In this document: positions 32,486 through 41,941 of the stretch, piece after piece
Layout of the letters: every line of letters starts with the position of its first letter
Numbering within the stretch: the stretch's first letter is position 1
Translations under genes and position numbers: made by a program
Notes under the pieces: generated by a model
Database searches by the model: none
What the model saw: only the letters and a program-made list of their open reading frames with translations
Told to the model about the DNA's origin: nothing
Source of the DNA: Candidatus Poribacteria bacterium
Lineage (GTDB): Bacteria > Poribacteria > WGA-4E > WGA-3G
Length of the DNA: 44,739 nucleotides
Direction: 5' to 3'
NCBI GenBank assembly: GCA_028824685.1
Contig: JAPPCZ010000079.1
Location: forward strand, 1-44,739

Positions 32486-33550
32486 ATGGCAAACTTGCAA
32501 GGCCTCGGCATCGGACTAATAGGCTTAGGGATAGGACAGCAGCATCTCCTTGGGTATCAACGCAAAAACTTACGAGTCGCCGCGATTTGCGATAAAAACG
32601 AAGCACGACTGCATGAGGTTGGAGACAGATTTGACATTGACAAACGGTATACACGTATCATCGATCTGATTGCTGATGCAAACGTGGATATCGTTGACAT
32701 GGCAGTTCATCCGTGGATACGTTCTCCTATTGTAAATGCTGCAGCACAAGCAGGAAAACACATCTTCTGCCAAAAACCTTTTTCAATGACGATGCCTCAA
32801 GCCATTGAAATGGTAGACACCTGTGAGAAGCACAATGTGCAACTCATGATAAACCAAAACTCATGTTTTGTTCCTGGATTTCTCGCCATAGAACCCTACA
32901 TAAACGCCGAACACCTCGGTGAAATCTACCACGTTTCCATTACCTGTAACGGATTTTACACTGGCTATCCGGGTAAACATCTTATTCCCGTAATGCAAGT
33001 GCATCACATTAGTCTTATCCATAAATGGTTTGGAGAGCTTGAGTGCGTTTATTGCCAAGCACACGGACACGAGCGGTCGGTTGAAGAAGGCGAAACAATG
33101 TCTGTTGCACTATTCAAATGCCGCAGCGGAATAAAAGGATTGCTTTCATGTAATTGGTCATTCCTCGCGAATTCTGGTCACAATCTCCAACATCCGTATG
33201 AAGAAATCCGAATTCAAGGCACAAAAGGTGCTATCTACGGAAGCAGCGCAGATATGACTGTTCATCTCACAGAACCTGAGACGCAAGAGGTAAAACCTGA
33301 AATTGAGGGAACTTGGTTTCCTGATGCGTTCGGTAACGCTATGGCGCACTTTATTGAATGCTTGCAAACTGGCAAAAAGCCGCTTACAGATGGAGGTAGT
33401 AACCTACACATCATCCAAACTATTTTCGCGATGCACCAATCCGCGCTATCAGACAAAATCGTTATGGTTGACGATATTTCGTTGGATGGCAACTACGATA
33501 TCAGTCCTTATCCAGTACATCCTTTCGATGATGTCAGCGTCTTACACTAA
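32486..33550 (+). CDS. Gfo/Idh/MocA-family oxidoreductase
   Basis: I start at 32486 (MANLQGLGIGL), about ten bases after AAAGGA. The protein is 354 residues. The Rossmann motif is GLIGLGIGQQH; the usual EKP is QKP here (FCQKPFSMTM). MINQNSCFVPG, YPGKHLIPV and HHISLIHKWFG fill the substrate domain. It is related to its neighbour only at the family level. The two probably act on different sugar substrates; a separate terminator lies between them. Confidence 0.88.
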   Translation: MANLQGLGIGLIGLGIGQQHLLGYQRKNLRVAAICDKNEARLHEVGDRFDIDKRYTRIIDLIADANVDIVDMAVHPWIRSPIVNAAAQAGKHIFCQKPFSMTMPQAIEMVDTCEKHNVQLMINQNSCFVPGFLAIEPYINAEHLGEIYHVSITCNGFYTGYPGKHLIPVMQVHHISLIHKWFGELECVYCQAHGHERSVEEGETMSVALFKCRSGIKGLLSCNWSFLANSGHNLQHPYEEIRIQGTKGAIYGSSADMTVHLTEPETQEVKPEIEGTWFPDAFGNAMAHFIECLQTGKKPLTDGGSNLHIIQTIFAMHQSALSDKIVMVDDISLDGNYDISPYPVHPFDDVSVLH

Positions 33551-33621
33551 CCCCAATAAACGTATACAGAAACACACCAATAAGCACGCCGACTGCTGTG
33601 TTTATCCAAATTATGGATATA

Positions 33622-33689
33622 GTCGCGATTCGGAGATCGCTCCTACCAATACCGCCTGCTCCTTGTAGAAGGGAATTCCGATTCCCGAC
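33622..33689. repeat. Dispersed palindromic repeat, family P, copy 3
   Basis: The arms GTCGCGATTCGGAGATCGC... (33622-33646) and GTAGAAGGGAATTCCG... (33665-33689) appear in swapped order compared with copies 1 and 2, as if the flanks, not the centre, were conserved. Confidence 0.7.
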
Positions 33690-33769
33690 TATTGCTAATA
33701 CCTATAATTTTAGAATAGACAATCCGCTACCAAGGTGTATCGTTAATTGTAATACCAAATTAACGGGAT

Positions 33770-34240
33770 TCATATTGTTTTCCTATTTTGCAAATCCACT
33801 CAAAACCGACATGTGCCTGCACCTTCTTTCTGTTTTCAGAGAACCACCGACACCTTTTCACAACCGCATCTTCAAGTGCTGACAGCGTTGTAAAACTTTA
33901 TTCACAACGACCTCTTGCAACAGAGATCAGCCGTTCAGCAGGTAGTGCTGATAGCGCAACTTCAAGGGCTGCTTGCTGGGTTTCATCCAAAAAACGCTTT
34001 CCTCCATTGTTTTTGCGTTTATCTTGTATAGCGGCTTCACCTTGTGCGTTATAGCTTTTGAGCAACTTGCGAACACAGTCCGGCGTGCGTCCTACAATCT
34101 CAGCGACTTCACGAGGTGTTCGGGGATGTGTGGTATCAGCAAGAAGCCAATAATATGCCAGTGTGTCCGTTCACGAGGACATTCACATTCAAGATACCTT
34201 GCTCTAAGAACTTCTACTGAAAAGTGAGGGAAACCTCATG
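33770..34240 (-). pseudogene. Relic of an IS630-family transposase
   Basis: On the minus strand the N-terminal helix-turn-helix half can be pieced together in two frames: FSVEVLRARYLECECPRERT near 34200, then, after a frameshift, THPRTPREVAEIVGRTPDCV and RKLLKSYNAQGEAAIQDKRK down to a stop near 33900. After the stop, another frame reads LEDAVVKRCRWFSENRKKV and HVGFEWICKIG, which resembles the IS630 C-terminus. The catalytic DDE core is missing. It is therefore a deleted, frameshifted mobile-element remnant. Confidence 0.7.
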
Positions 34241-34298
34241 TTTTTCTTTTTCATCTGTTCACAATAACATATCTAAAATATATACAAGAAAAATCACG

Positions 34299-34991
34299 TT
34301 AATATGGTATTAGTTTGATTTGTTCCATAAGTTGTTCAAGTTTTTGATTGTCTTTTTTGCCCTTTGATGCTTCAACACCTGAGCAGAGGTCGATGCCGTA
34401 AGGTTTAATAGTTTCAATAGCTTCTTTGACGTTCTCAGGACGAATCCCACCCGCGAAAAAGACTGGTAGCGGACTCTCATCTATTAACTCAGCAGCAACA
34501 TGCCAATCACAAGTCTTTCCTGTCCCGCCGTATCGAGGCGGGACAGTGCTGGTATCAACAGTATCAAATAGGAGAAAATCTGCACCGGCATCACGGTATG
34601 CTTGCATCTGTGCTCGGACCTCAGACATGTCCACATTTTCTGGATTTCCTGCAGGTAGGTAGACAGATTTCCAGAGTTGACAATTCACGACCCGTTTGAG
34701 TTTTTCAACCTGTTGTGGTGTCTCTTGTCCAAGAAGTTGCACCGCAAACGGTTGAATTTGTCTTTCTGCTTCTCGGATGTCTGACGTTGTGCGATTGTAT
34801 AGTAAAAGCACTGTCGGGATAGGACTTGAGTTAGCGATTTCTACTGCTTGGGGTGTGGTCAGCGATCGTTCTGAAGACGCAACGTCAACTAATACGCCGG
34901 AGTAATTCGCGCCAGCATCAGCAGCGAGGCAAGCATCGTGGATAGAGGTTGTCCCGCAGATTTTGACTTTGCACCGTGATTCTCTATGCAT
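34299..34991 (-). CDS. trpF: Phosphoribosylanthranilate isomerase-like protein
   Basis: Start at 34991 (MHRESRCKVKICG) follows AGGA. The 230-residue protein opens with the TrpF signature CKVKICGTTS and contains VQLLGQETPQQ, LLFDTV and the phosphate-binding FAGGIRPENV and DLCSGVEASKG. TrpF converts phosphoribosylanthranilate to CdRP in tryptophan synthesis; the catalytic Cys (ICG) and Asp (FDT) are in place. No other trp genes are near. It follows a cupin gene, so a role outside tryptophan synthesis remains possible. Confidence 0.85.
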   Translation of the reverse strand: MHRESRCKVKICGTTSIHDACLAADAGANYSGVLVDVASSERSLTTPQAVEIANSSPIPTVLLLYNRTTSDIREAERQIQPFAVQLLGQETPQQVEKLKRVVNCQLWKSVYLPAGNPENVDMSEVRAQMQAYRDAGADFLLFDTVDTSTVPPRYGGTGKTCDWHVAAELIDESPLPVFFAGGIRPENVKEAIETIKPYGIDLCSGVEASKGKKDNQKLEQLMEQIKLIPY

Positions 34992-35003
34992 GACATACAA
35001 TTC

Positions 35004-35366
35004 CTATTGATCACAAAAAACTGTTTGTCTGTCGGCATCTGAATAGCAAATTATCATTGTTACCGGTTGCCAACCTGTATTGACAGCATTGTGTTTGACA
35101 TTACGTGGAATACGCAACATCATCCCAGGTTTGAGCGGGATAGTTTCTTCCCCTAACTTGTGGTCACACTCACCTGAAAGCACATAGATAAGTTCCTCAC
35201 AATTCGGGTGGTAATGGGTTGGATTGCCTTCTCCAGCGTTAATGTAAACAACACCAAATGTCATTTCAGCGTCAGGGTCAATCTGATCGTTACAGAGCCA
35301 TTTAATTGCACCCCACGGAAATTCAAGGGCACCAGATTCATTACTATTTGTTAGCGTAATTTCCAT
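35004..35366 (-). CDS. Small cupin-domain protein
   Basis: The 120-residue protein is a single cupin barrel. Metal ligands are visible in HYHPNCEELIYVLSGECDHK (His, His, Glu) and the second motif PGMMLRIPRNVKHNAVNTG (His). A good RBS (AGGGAG) precedes the ATG. Cupins of this kind bind small molecules or oxidise them; the ligand is unknown. It runs into the TrpF-like gene on the same strand after 12 bases, suggesting an operon. Confidence 0.85.
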   Translation of the reverse strand: MEITLTNSNESGALEFPWGAIKWLCNDQIDPDAEMTFGVVYINAGEGNPTHYHPNCEELIYVLSGECDHKLGEETIPLKPGMMLRIPRNVKHNAVNTGWQPVTMIICYSDADRQTVFCDQ

Positions 35367-35393
35367 ATTGTTCTCCCTTCCTGTTTTATGTTT

Positions 35394-36239
35394 TTAAACC
35401 GTTTCTAACGAAAAACAGGTCAAACTTCTTTCAGCGTAAGCCTGCAAGCCTTCAGTCGGTTGTTCGTGAAGATAACCGATAGGTGCACAAATTGCCTTAA
35501 CGTTTTCGACCTGCTGATTAACAGCATAATGCACATGTCCAAATAGGGCATGCGTAACAAGCGGTTCCTGCAAACACAACCTGCCAAGACCTTCGCTTCC
35601 GTAAAACGCACGAAAATAGTCCCAGGGCAATTCACCTCGGTAGTGAATACATTCCCGAAACGGCACATGATGTGTCACAACAACAATACGTTCTACCTTG
35701 TCCTTCAGGAAAGCTATCTGTTTATCAAGATCAACCTCAAAACGGCGTGCAACATTTTCGTCTGTATCTGTCCATCGGGCATATCGCTTGTCACTCCAGA
35801 CTGTTCCCATCAACTGTTTTTCAGCATACTGCTTAGCGGAAAAATCGTATTTATCTGATGCAAACGTATAATCGTACCAACCAATCGTGCCGCAGAAGCC
35901 TATTTTTTCTCTGATATATGGTGCATCAATGAGTGAGTAAAACCCGTGATCTTGGCAAATTTCTGAAATTATGCGACACTTCTGCTCACTTGTCATGTTC
36001 GCATCCTTGCTAACCCAAATATCGTGATTACCTGGAACAAATAACTTCTGACAAGTCAAATCTGCTTTGTCAAATTCACCGAGTATTTCGTAGAATTCTG
36101 ATAATTTCGGGGTTATATCACCTGCAAGGACAAAAACATCAAGTTCTGCCGCTTTGATCGCATCAATGAGAAATGGAACAATTGCTTTGTTAGCTTCGGT
36201 TGCTTCCGCATGCAGGTCGGAAATTAGTCCAATTTTCAT
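35394..36239 (-). CDS. Calcineurin-like metallophosphoesterase
   Basis: Start at 36239 (MKIGLISDLH) is preferred over an upstream ATG at 36287. The five metallophosphoesterase motifs are all present: GLISDLHAE, VLAGDITP, VPGNHDIWV, VVVTHHVPF and ALFGHVHYAV. The product is about 281 residues, cytoplasmic. Substrates in this family range from nucleotides to phosphoproteins. It lies 27 bases upstream of the cupin gene on the same strand. Confidence 0.9.
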   Translation of the reverse strand: MKIGLISDLHAEATEANKAIVPFLIDAIKAAELDVFVLAGDITPKLSEFYEILGEFDKADLTCQKLFVPGNHDIWVSKDANMTSEQKCRIISEICQDHGFYSLIDAPYIREKIGFCGTIGWYDYTFASDKYDFSAKQYAEKQLMGTVWSDKRYARWTDTDENVARRFEVDLDKQIAFLKDKVERIVVVTHHVPFRECIHYRGELPWDYFRAFYGSEGLGRLCLQEPLVTHALFGHVHYAVNQQVENVKAICAPIGYLHEQPTEGLQAYAERSLTCFSLETV

Positions 36240-36343
36240 TGATCTTGTGTCCGCCAACTTGCAACATATTTCAGAAAAAGTCCGCAAATATTGTGAGTTG
36301 ACATTTCAAACTTGGCGTGGTATTCAAAATCAGAAGACAGTAA

Positions 36344-37768
36344 TTACTGAGAATGCGTTGTCAACCTGCTAAAAACCTCATCAAGAAAGATGCGGATAGC
36401 GGAATCATCTTCTTGAAAACGTTGTCGTTGTCGTTCAAGAGCACTTAGTGCGGATTCATCTCCAATTTTAGCAATTGCGTCCACCAAAGTTAATTGTATC
36501 GCGGGATCATCGGTAGTTTCTAAGGCATTAATCAGAAAGTCGCGTGTCTGTATTCCACCGATAGTGCCGAGGGCTGAAGCAGCGATATCTTTCGCAGCGG
36601 TATCAGCTTCGTTGAATGCTGCGATGAGCGCATCAACAGCAGGTGTGCCGATCTGGCTAAGTGCTAAACCAGCTTGAAAACGAATGCCGGGAATTTCATT
36701 ATTATCCCTAAGTACTTTGACAAGAGGTTCAATCGCGGAAATAGGCTTAAGGGTACCAAGAATGGAAAGACATGTCCGACGAATTTCCTGTTCCGGTTCA
36801 GTGGCAATTTGAATATATTGTTCGGCAAGTTTTACAAGAGAACCTTCGTTCACTTTCTGATAAAGTGCTTTGGAACGGTGACGAAATTGGATTCCGAATG
36901 GAACTTCAAGCGTTGCTGTATTAGCAACACGGTCAACCAGAAGCAACCCAAGGATTTCAGCAGATTCACTATGTTGACTATCAAGTGTATCTGCGGGGAG
37001 TTGATTCACATCTTCCTGTTGAAACTGCTGAAAGAGTGGATTGAGTTCACTGAGGGCGACAAGTCGTTCTAAACTACGCGCTGCTGCTTTGCGCAGCGCA
37101 AGTTCATTGCTATTTTTAAGAATTTCTATTAAAGATTCTACAGCGCGGGCATCACCTAAATTACCAAGGGCGGAAACAGCTGCTATTTTTACACCGATTA
37201 ATTCAGTTGTCCTGAAGGTCAAGTAAGCATTCAATTCTGCGAACTCATTGACAGATTTCTTGTAATCGTTCAAACTGTAAATTTTGCGCTCATCAACAAT
37301 TTTTTCCACAACATCACCAACCTGGATTGCATTACTATTTGCAGCGGGGGTTCCAGGTGTTATTTCCTTAATACGAACAGAACCGCTACCTTCAACCTCT
37401 AAACCAACTTTGTCCCCAAGTTTTCGGATTGCAATACGAAGTGGTTGTTTACCTTTGAGATACAGTAGCATGTTATTGTCGTCAGCCATTGCTCTTTTGA
37501 CCGCACGTTTGAACTCGCGGGGATTTTGGACAGGGTACTCACCTATTACATAAGAAATGAGTTCTCCAGATGAAAGTTCTGCTTTATCAGCGGGACCGTT
37601 AGATGTAATAGCACTTACGACAACACCGCTCGTTGACCATCTATTTTCAAGATCACTATCAAGTTGTTGCACTTCCATTTTTAAGCGTGCATCGTAATAG
37701 TGGTTCTCACATCCAAGCGTAAATGCCAAGGTGATAAAAATTAAGATTATTAATACATTTCTAAACAT
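36344..37768 (-). CDS. Lipoprotein with PDZ-like and HEAT-repeat domains
   Basis: The signal peptide ends in the lipobox FTLGC (Cys near residue 20). Two PDZ-like regions follow (about residues 40-115 with PADKAELSSGELI, and 125-195 with IKEITPGTPAANSNAIQVGD). The remainder, residues 195-470, is HEAT/armadillo-like: VKIAAVSALGNLGDARAVE, ELALRKAAARSLERL, RFQAGLALSQIGTPAVDAL and DIAASALGTIGG. It probably assembles with partners at the membrane surface. Confidence 0.8.
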   Translation of the reverse strand: MFRNVLIILIFITLAFTLGCENHYYDARLKMEVQQLDSDLENRWSTSGVVVSAITSNGPADKAELSSGELISYVIGEYPVQNPREFKRAVKRAMADDNNMLLYLKGKQPLRIAIRKLGDKVGLEVEGSGSVRIKEITPGTPAANSNAIQVGDVVEKIVDERKIYSLNDYKKSVNEFAELNAYLTFRTTELIGVKIAAVSALGNLGDARAVESLIEILKNSNELALRKAAARSLERLVALSELNPLFQQFQQEDVNQLPADTLDSQHSESAEILGLLLVDRVANTATLEVPFGIQFRHRSKALYQKVNEGSLVKLAEQYIQIATEPEQEIRRTCLSILGTLKPISAIEPLVKVLRDNNEIPGIRFQAGLALSQIGTPAVDALIAAFNEADTAAKDIAASALGTIGGIQTRDFLINALETTDDPAIQLTLVDAIAKIGDESALSALERQRQRFQEDDSAIRIFLDEVFSRLTTHSQ

Positions 37769-37889
37769 TCAGGTTCCTTTCAATCATTCAGAAAACTAAG
37801 GTGGTCTTGCCCTATATCACTTGCAAATTGGAACTACAACCTATCTCATAAATAGTTGGAGGGCTTTGAAAACCCGATTTCAAAATCCT

Positions 37890-37941
37890 GTAGGAGCGAT
37901 CTCCGAATCGCGACCTGTCGGGAATCGGAGTTCCCTCCTAC
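37890..37941. repeat. Dispersed palindromic repeat, family P, copy 4
   Basis: Arms GTAGGAGCGATCTCCGAATCG... (37890-37914) and GTCGGGAATCGGAGTTCCC... (37917-37941) are separated by two bases only, the tightest copy in the window. Confidence 0.75.
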
Positions 37942-37992
37942 AAAGAGAATCAACTGATAACGAACCAACAAATCCTATTTATGAGATACGCT

Positions 37993-38880
37993 CTAATTAC
38001 TTAACTCCACGACTACTTCACGACTACTTTTCTCTTTCAATGCATCTAAAAGGGGTTGAACAGCTTTCTCATCACCGAGTGTGGATAACGCGCGAATTGC
38101 ATCAACTCGTAGGGAAGAACCTTTGTTTTGGGTAATTTTGACCAATTCAGGAACTGCTTTGCCTCCGATTTTTCCGAGTGCTGCAACAGCCAACTGGCGC
38201 ACCTCCGGTTCTTCACGATCCCGTTTTCGCTTTGCAGAACCCGATTCAATAAGAGCGGCAAGGACAGGAATAGCATTTTCATTACCTATCTCACCGAGTG
38301 CTTTAACAGCATTCAAACGGGTCCCAACCTGATTATGTTTTAGCAATTCAATCAAAATCGGCACCATAGTGGTTGGATCAGATTTGCCGATATTTGCCAT
38401 CACCCAGTGGGCATCGTGCCTGTCACGATTGTCTTTGGACTTAATCGCTTTTTGTAATTGCTTGAGGAGTTGTTTGCGGTCCCCTTGCTGATAAACGAGC
38501 GTGAGTGCTTCCAATGCAGCGTTTTGCACATTCACATCATCGTCTCGGAGCGTATCAAAAATCAGAATTTCAAGGTATTCACCCGAGTCTTCTTGATACG
38601 CTTTAAACATGTGCTGTCCTCTCTGAGCGATTGATGCCTGATTCCAGTCTGGTTGGTCAGTTTCGTAAAATTCCTGCGAATCATAGAAACCGAGCAGATA
38701 GTGTGCTTCAGCGTTATCGCTTTCCTGTTCAATAGCAAGCTTAAATTCGCGAACAGCGCGTTCTTCTTTTCGCCGTTTGTCGGATTTTATTAGTTCTTTT
38801 CCTTTAGCAAGGTGTTCGTTCTGATTGCCGCATCCAACTATAAATAGGACAAGTGGAAAAATAAGAAATATTTTTTTCAT
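37993..38880 (-). CDS. Lipoprotein with TPR-like and HEAT repeats
   Basis: I start at 38880 (MKKIFLIFPLVLF), though ATGs at 38904 and 38895 are possible; none has a clear RBS. The lipobox is FIVGC. Residues about 30-75 look like a TPR helix pair (VREFKLAIEQESDNAEAHYL). The rest is HEAT-like: VQNAALEALTLVYQQ, RLNAVKALGEIGNENAI, RQLAVAALGKIGGKAVPEL and RVDAIRALSTLGDEKAVQ. It resembles the gene at 36344 in the HEAT part but lacks PDZ. Probably a lipid-anchored scaffold. Confidence 0.78.
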   Translation of the reverse strand: MKKIFLIFPLVLFIVGCGNQNEHLAKGKELIKSDKRRKEERAVREFKLAIEQESDNAEAHYLLGFYDSQEFYETDQPDWNQASIAQRGQHMFKAYQEDSGEYLEILIFDTLRDDDVNVQNAALEALTLVYQQGDRKQLLKQLQKAIKSKDNRDRHDAHWVMANIGKSDPTTMVPILIELLKHNQVGTRLNAVKALGEIGNENAIPVLAALIESGSAKRKRDREEPEVRQLAVAALGKIGGKAVPELVKITQNKGSSLRVDAIRALSTLGDEKAVQPLLDALKEKSSREVVVELSN

Positions 38881-38949
38881 ACGCTGTTTATCCATGTTGT
38901 TCATTTGAGGTTATAGGGCCATATCGAAACTGCAGTCAAACAATCTATT

Positions 38950-39480
38950 TTAATTCAAGAGACTTTGCTGTTCAGCATCTGTCTCATTTACCTGAGTTTC
39001 CTCATTTTCCTCGTCCTCATCACCCTCTTCTTCAATGTTTAGATCTTTTTGAAGCGTGACGATCGGTTTTTCTGAGAACCCCCAATCCTTATACCTTTGT
39101 ATGACAGGTGTATCTGTAGTTGCGAGTTCAATTTCAAGGATTTTCAAGCCGTTTTCTATTGCTGCTGCTTCGGCGGCTTCAATCAGATGATCTGCAACGC
39201 CTAACAGTCGAAAAGGACCGGATACGGCAAGGTCACTAATTTGACCTGCCTCATCATTTAACGGATGCTGTTTTACAGTGATGTGTCCGACAGCATAACC
39301 ACTGGCATCAGCAACGAGACGAGTCGTTTGACTATCTGTAGCCAAATCGGCTTTTAATTCATCGGCTACTTGTTCTATAGTTTTCTCAGGAAAACAGTAT
39401 GTCTGTAAATGGTTAGCATCGTCTTCTTGAGCTGATCGGACGTTAAGTTTACCTCTCAAGTCAAAGTCCTTAGTTGCCAT
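38950..39480 (-). CDS. GNAT-family acetyltransferase with acidic C-terminal tail
   Basis: Residues 1-145 form a GNAT fold: LNVRSAQEDD at the start, QISDLAVSGPFRLLGVADHL around the acetyl-CoA site (the R/Q-x-x-G-x-G/A loop is here FRLLGVA), and DTPVIQRYKDWGFSEKP. The tail from about residue 148 is almost all Glu, Asp and Asn and is presumably disordered. AAGGAG precedes the ATG. The substrate is unknown. It lies 64 bases downstream of the helicase gene on the same strand. Confidence 0.82.
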   Translation of the reverse strand: MATKDFDLRGKLNVRSAQEDDANHLQTYCFPEKTIEQVADELKADLATDSQTTRLVADASGYAVGHITVKQHPLNDEAGQISDLAVSGPFRLLGVADHLIEAAEAAAIENGLKILEIELATTDTPVIQRYKDWGFSEKPIVTLQKDLNIEEEGDEDEENEETQVNETDAEQQSLLN

Positions 39481-39544
39481 TTTTCTCTCCTTATTTTGTT
39501 CTGAAATGAGCGATTTTGCAACAGATAGACCATCCTAATTCCTA

Positions 39545-41941
39545 TTAGTTACTGTTGTGAGGAACAGGACTTTGTGCGCTATCTTCCTCTTCAAACGGTT
39601 CTTCCTGCCCAATTCGCAGCTGGCGTTCAGCATCAACAACATCACGATTAATTTTCTCGATACAACGATTCAACTTATCCGTGAGGGCAGTGTGTCCTGC
39701 CATAGCACGACGAATCTGACCCAGTTGGTCAATCACAAGTCGGAAGGTTCTGACAAAATCACCCGGATCAAGTGCCGCATAGTCGGTCAATTTATCAAAT
39801 TGACACCCATGACTCCACGCTAACATCGCTGAACACAAACGAGGTTCCAACAGCGGAACAAATTCAGAGACGTTGAGTTGGCTTTCTAACCCTTGAATGT
39901 CTAAAATTTCGTCCCAAGCTGCTCCCAGAATTGATAACAATCTTTTATCTGTTATCTTTTTAAAATAAACACCTTTGCGAGGTTCAGACACTATTGCTAC
40001 CATCAGACAATTGATTTCATCTTCTGTCAACCGCTCAAAAAAGCCACTATAAAGCAATTGTGTCAATTGGAGTTCGTATCCATAGATATGTGATGCGGTG
40101 TTTCCACGTGGTAAAAGCGTCTGTGCTTCAATATACCCGAGTTTCTCAAGGACTTTTAAGCGGGCGGCTATCTGTCCTTGCTGATAATCCTGAATTGATG
40201 TCTGTTTTCTTCTTAAATTCTGGATATAATGTTCCTGTTTACGGATTGATTGATATCTTTTAGTACACTGTTTGCGTTCGGAGCACTCATGGCACAAGTT
40301 TTTAGCGAGTTCCGCATGGAGACTTTGCATTTTGCTGTGAATTAGTGTTGTCCTCTTGCTGCGTTCAATTTTCTTTGATTTTCCGCGCAATGATTGAAGA
40401 GATGCTAATTCCAACTGCAACCTTTCAAGGTTCTTTTGATTTTTATGCTTATGTCTCTGATAACTCTCAATTTGTTTCATACCTTCAATGTTCTCGTGGA
40501 TACAGGTAGGAAGAGGTAAAGCTTTACGTCTTTCATCTATTTGATCAATCTGTTTATTAAGATCGGCAATTCGTTTATAATTCTGGTGGTTGCTAAGACT
40601 CATCGTGTAGACATCATATATTTCGTCGCCATATTTCTCATATAGATTGAGAATACTGGAATATGAGAGATTGAACTGACTTGTGATGGGTTCAATAGAG
40701 TTAGAAATGGTTCTGCTGACATCGTCAGGTGTTGCATATTTAGGGGCAACTTTGGCATAAACATAACCGACATCATCAATCCCGCGTCTTCCTGCCCTAC
40801 CCGCCATTTGGTGATATTCTCGTGCTTTGAGATAACGGTAACTGACACCGTCAAATTTTTCCAAACTATCAAACACGACTGTGCAGGCAGGCATATTGAT
40901 TCCAACGGCGAATGTCTCAGTGGTAAATAGGAGTTGAATTAATCCTGAAGTAAACAACCGCTCTACAACTTCTTTAAGAGTAGGTAACATACCCGCGTGA
41001 TGGTAGGCTATTCCGCAGCTTATTAATTGGCGAAAATCTGTAATTACCTTTTCTTTAACAATATCAAACTGAATACAAAGCGCGTCAAATTTTTCTAAAA
41101 TCTGTGTCTGCTTTTCTGGATCAAGCAACTCGTGTTGTCCACTGGACGCATAATAATGGGCGTTACTTTCACATCTTTTCCGACTGAAACAGAAATAGAG
41201 ACAGGGCAAGCGGTTTTGCTTGTACAGGTAAGGGATCAACTCCGTGTTGATTATACTCTTTAACTTTTTAGCGGTGTCATCGCTTTGATCTTTTTTCTTA
41301 CGTTTCCGTCGTTTTGCTATCTGCCGAAGATCGTAAAGGTGCCCCAATTTACCTATGCCAAAACCCTGAAAATAGAGGTGATGTTCTAAAGGCACAGGAC
41401 GTTCTAACTCTTCAACAACTGCAATGTCAATTTCTCGTACGCTTCGCATCCACTCCGCAAATGAGTTGATTCTTGGAATTGTCGCACTCAGGCAGACAAA
41501 TTTGATATGTTGCGGTGCAAAAATGATACTCTCTTCCCAGACGGTGCCGCGTTCAATGTCGTTGATATAATGGATTTCGTCAAAAATGACATAGGAAACA
41601 TCTTGTAGTCTTTCTATATCATCAAAGATGATATTTCGGAATATCTCGGTGGTCATCAATAGGACTTGAGCATAAGGATTTAAGACCACATCGCCGGTTA
41701 CGATACCAATTTTATCACCGTATTCAGATTGAAAATCTCTATATTTTTGATTACTAAGTGCCTTGATCGGTGCGGTGTAGATAACGCGTTTGTTTGTCTG
41801 AAGACATTTTTCAACAGCGTATTCAGCAATAACAGTCTTACCTGCCCCAGTAGGTGCTGTCACTATCACCGAGTGGTCTTGGTTAATTGCTGTAATTGCA
41901 TCTTCCTGAAACCGATCTAACGCAAAGCCTTTATATTCCAT
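39545..41941 (-). CDS. Ski2-like DExH-box RNA helicase with DSHCT-type C-terminus
   Basis: The 798-residue protein carries the superfamily 2 helicase motifs in order: VTAPTGAGKTVIAEYAVE (Walker A), VLLMTTEIFRN, VIFDEIHYIND (DExH), LSATIPRI, FTTETFAVGINMPA and HQMAGRAGRRGID (motif VI). A central insert contains CHECSERKQC, a possible metal-binding cluster, in a coiled-coil-like region (about 480-580). The C-terminal ~170 residues resemble the DSHCT domain of Ski2/Mtr4/HelY proteins. Such helicases unwind RNA for processing or decay. It is about 24 kb from rsr. Confidence 0.9.
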   Translation of the reverse strand: MEYKGFALDRFQEDAITAINQDHSVIVTAPTGAGKTVIAEYAVEKCLQTNKRVIYTAPIKALSNQKYRDFQSEYGDKIGIVTGDVVLNPYAQVLLMTTEIFRNIIFDDIERLQDVSYVIFDEIHYINDIERGTVWEESIIFAPQHIKFVCLSATIPRINSFAEWMRSVREIDIAVVEELERPVPLEHHLYFQGFGIGKLGHLYDLRQIAKRRKRKKKDQSDDTAKKLKSIINTELIPYLYKQNRLPCLYFCFSRKRCESNAHYYASSGQHELLDPEKQTQILEKFDALCIQFDIVKEKVITDFRQLISCGIAYHHAGMLPTLKEVVERLFTSGLIQLLFTTETFAVGINMPACTVVFDSLEKFDGVSYRYLKAREYHQMAGRAGRRGIDDVGYVYAKVAPKYATPDDVSRTISNSIEPITSQFNLSYSSILNLYEKYGDEIYDVYTMSLSNHQNYKRIADLNKQIDQIDERRKALPLPTCIHENIEGMKQIESYQRHKHKNQKNLERLQLELASLQSLRGKSKKIERSKRTTLIHSKMQSLHAELAKNLCHECSERKQCTKRYQSIRKQEHYIQNLRRKQTSIQDYQQGQIAARLKVLEKLGYIEAQTLLPRGNTASHIYGYELQLTQLLYSGFFERLTEDEINCLMVAIVSEPRKGVYFKKITDKRLLSILGAAWDEILDIQGLESQLNVSEFVPLLEPRLCSAMLAWSHGCQFDKLTDYAALDPGDFVRTFRLVIDQLGQIRRAMAGHTALTDKLNRCIEKINRDVVDAERQLRIGQEEPFEEEDSAQSPVPHNSN

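Larger units (their letters stand above)
33551..34298. other. Gap with a palindromic repeat and an IS630 relic
   Basis: No intact gene is supported. The region holds family P copy 3 (33622-33689) and a decayed transposase on the minus strand (33770-34240). The rest shows nothing I can name. Confidence 0.6.
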
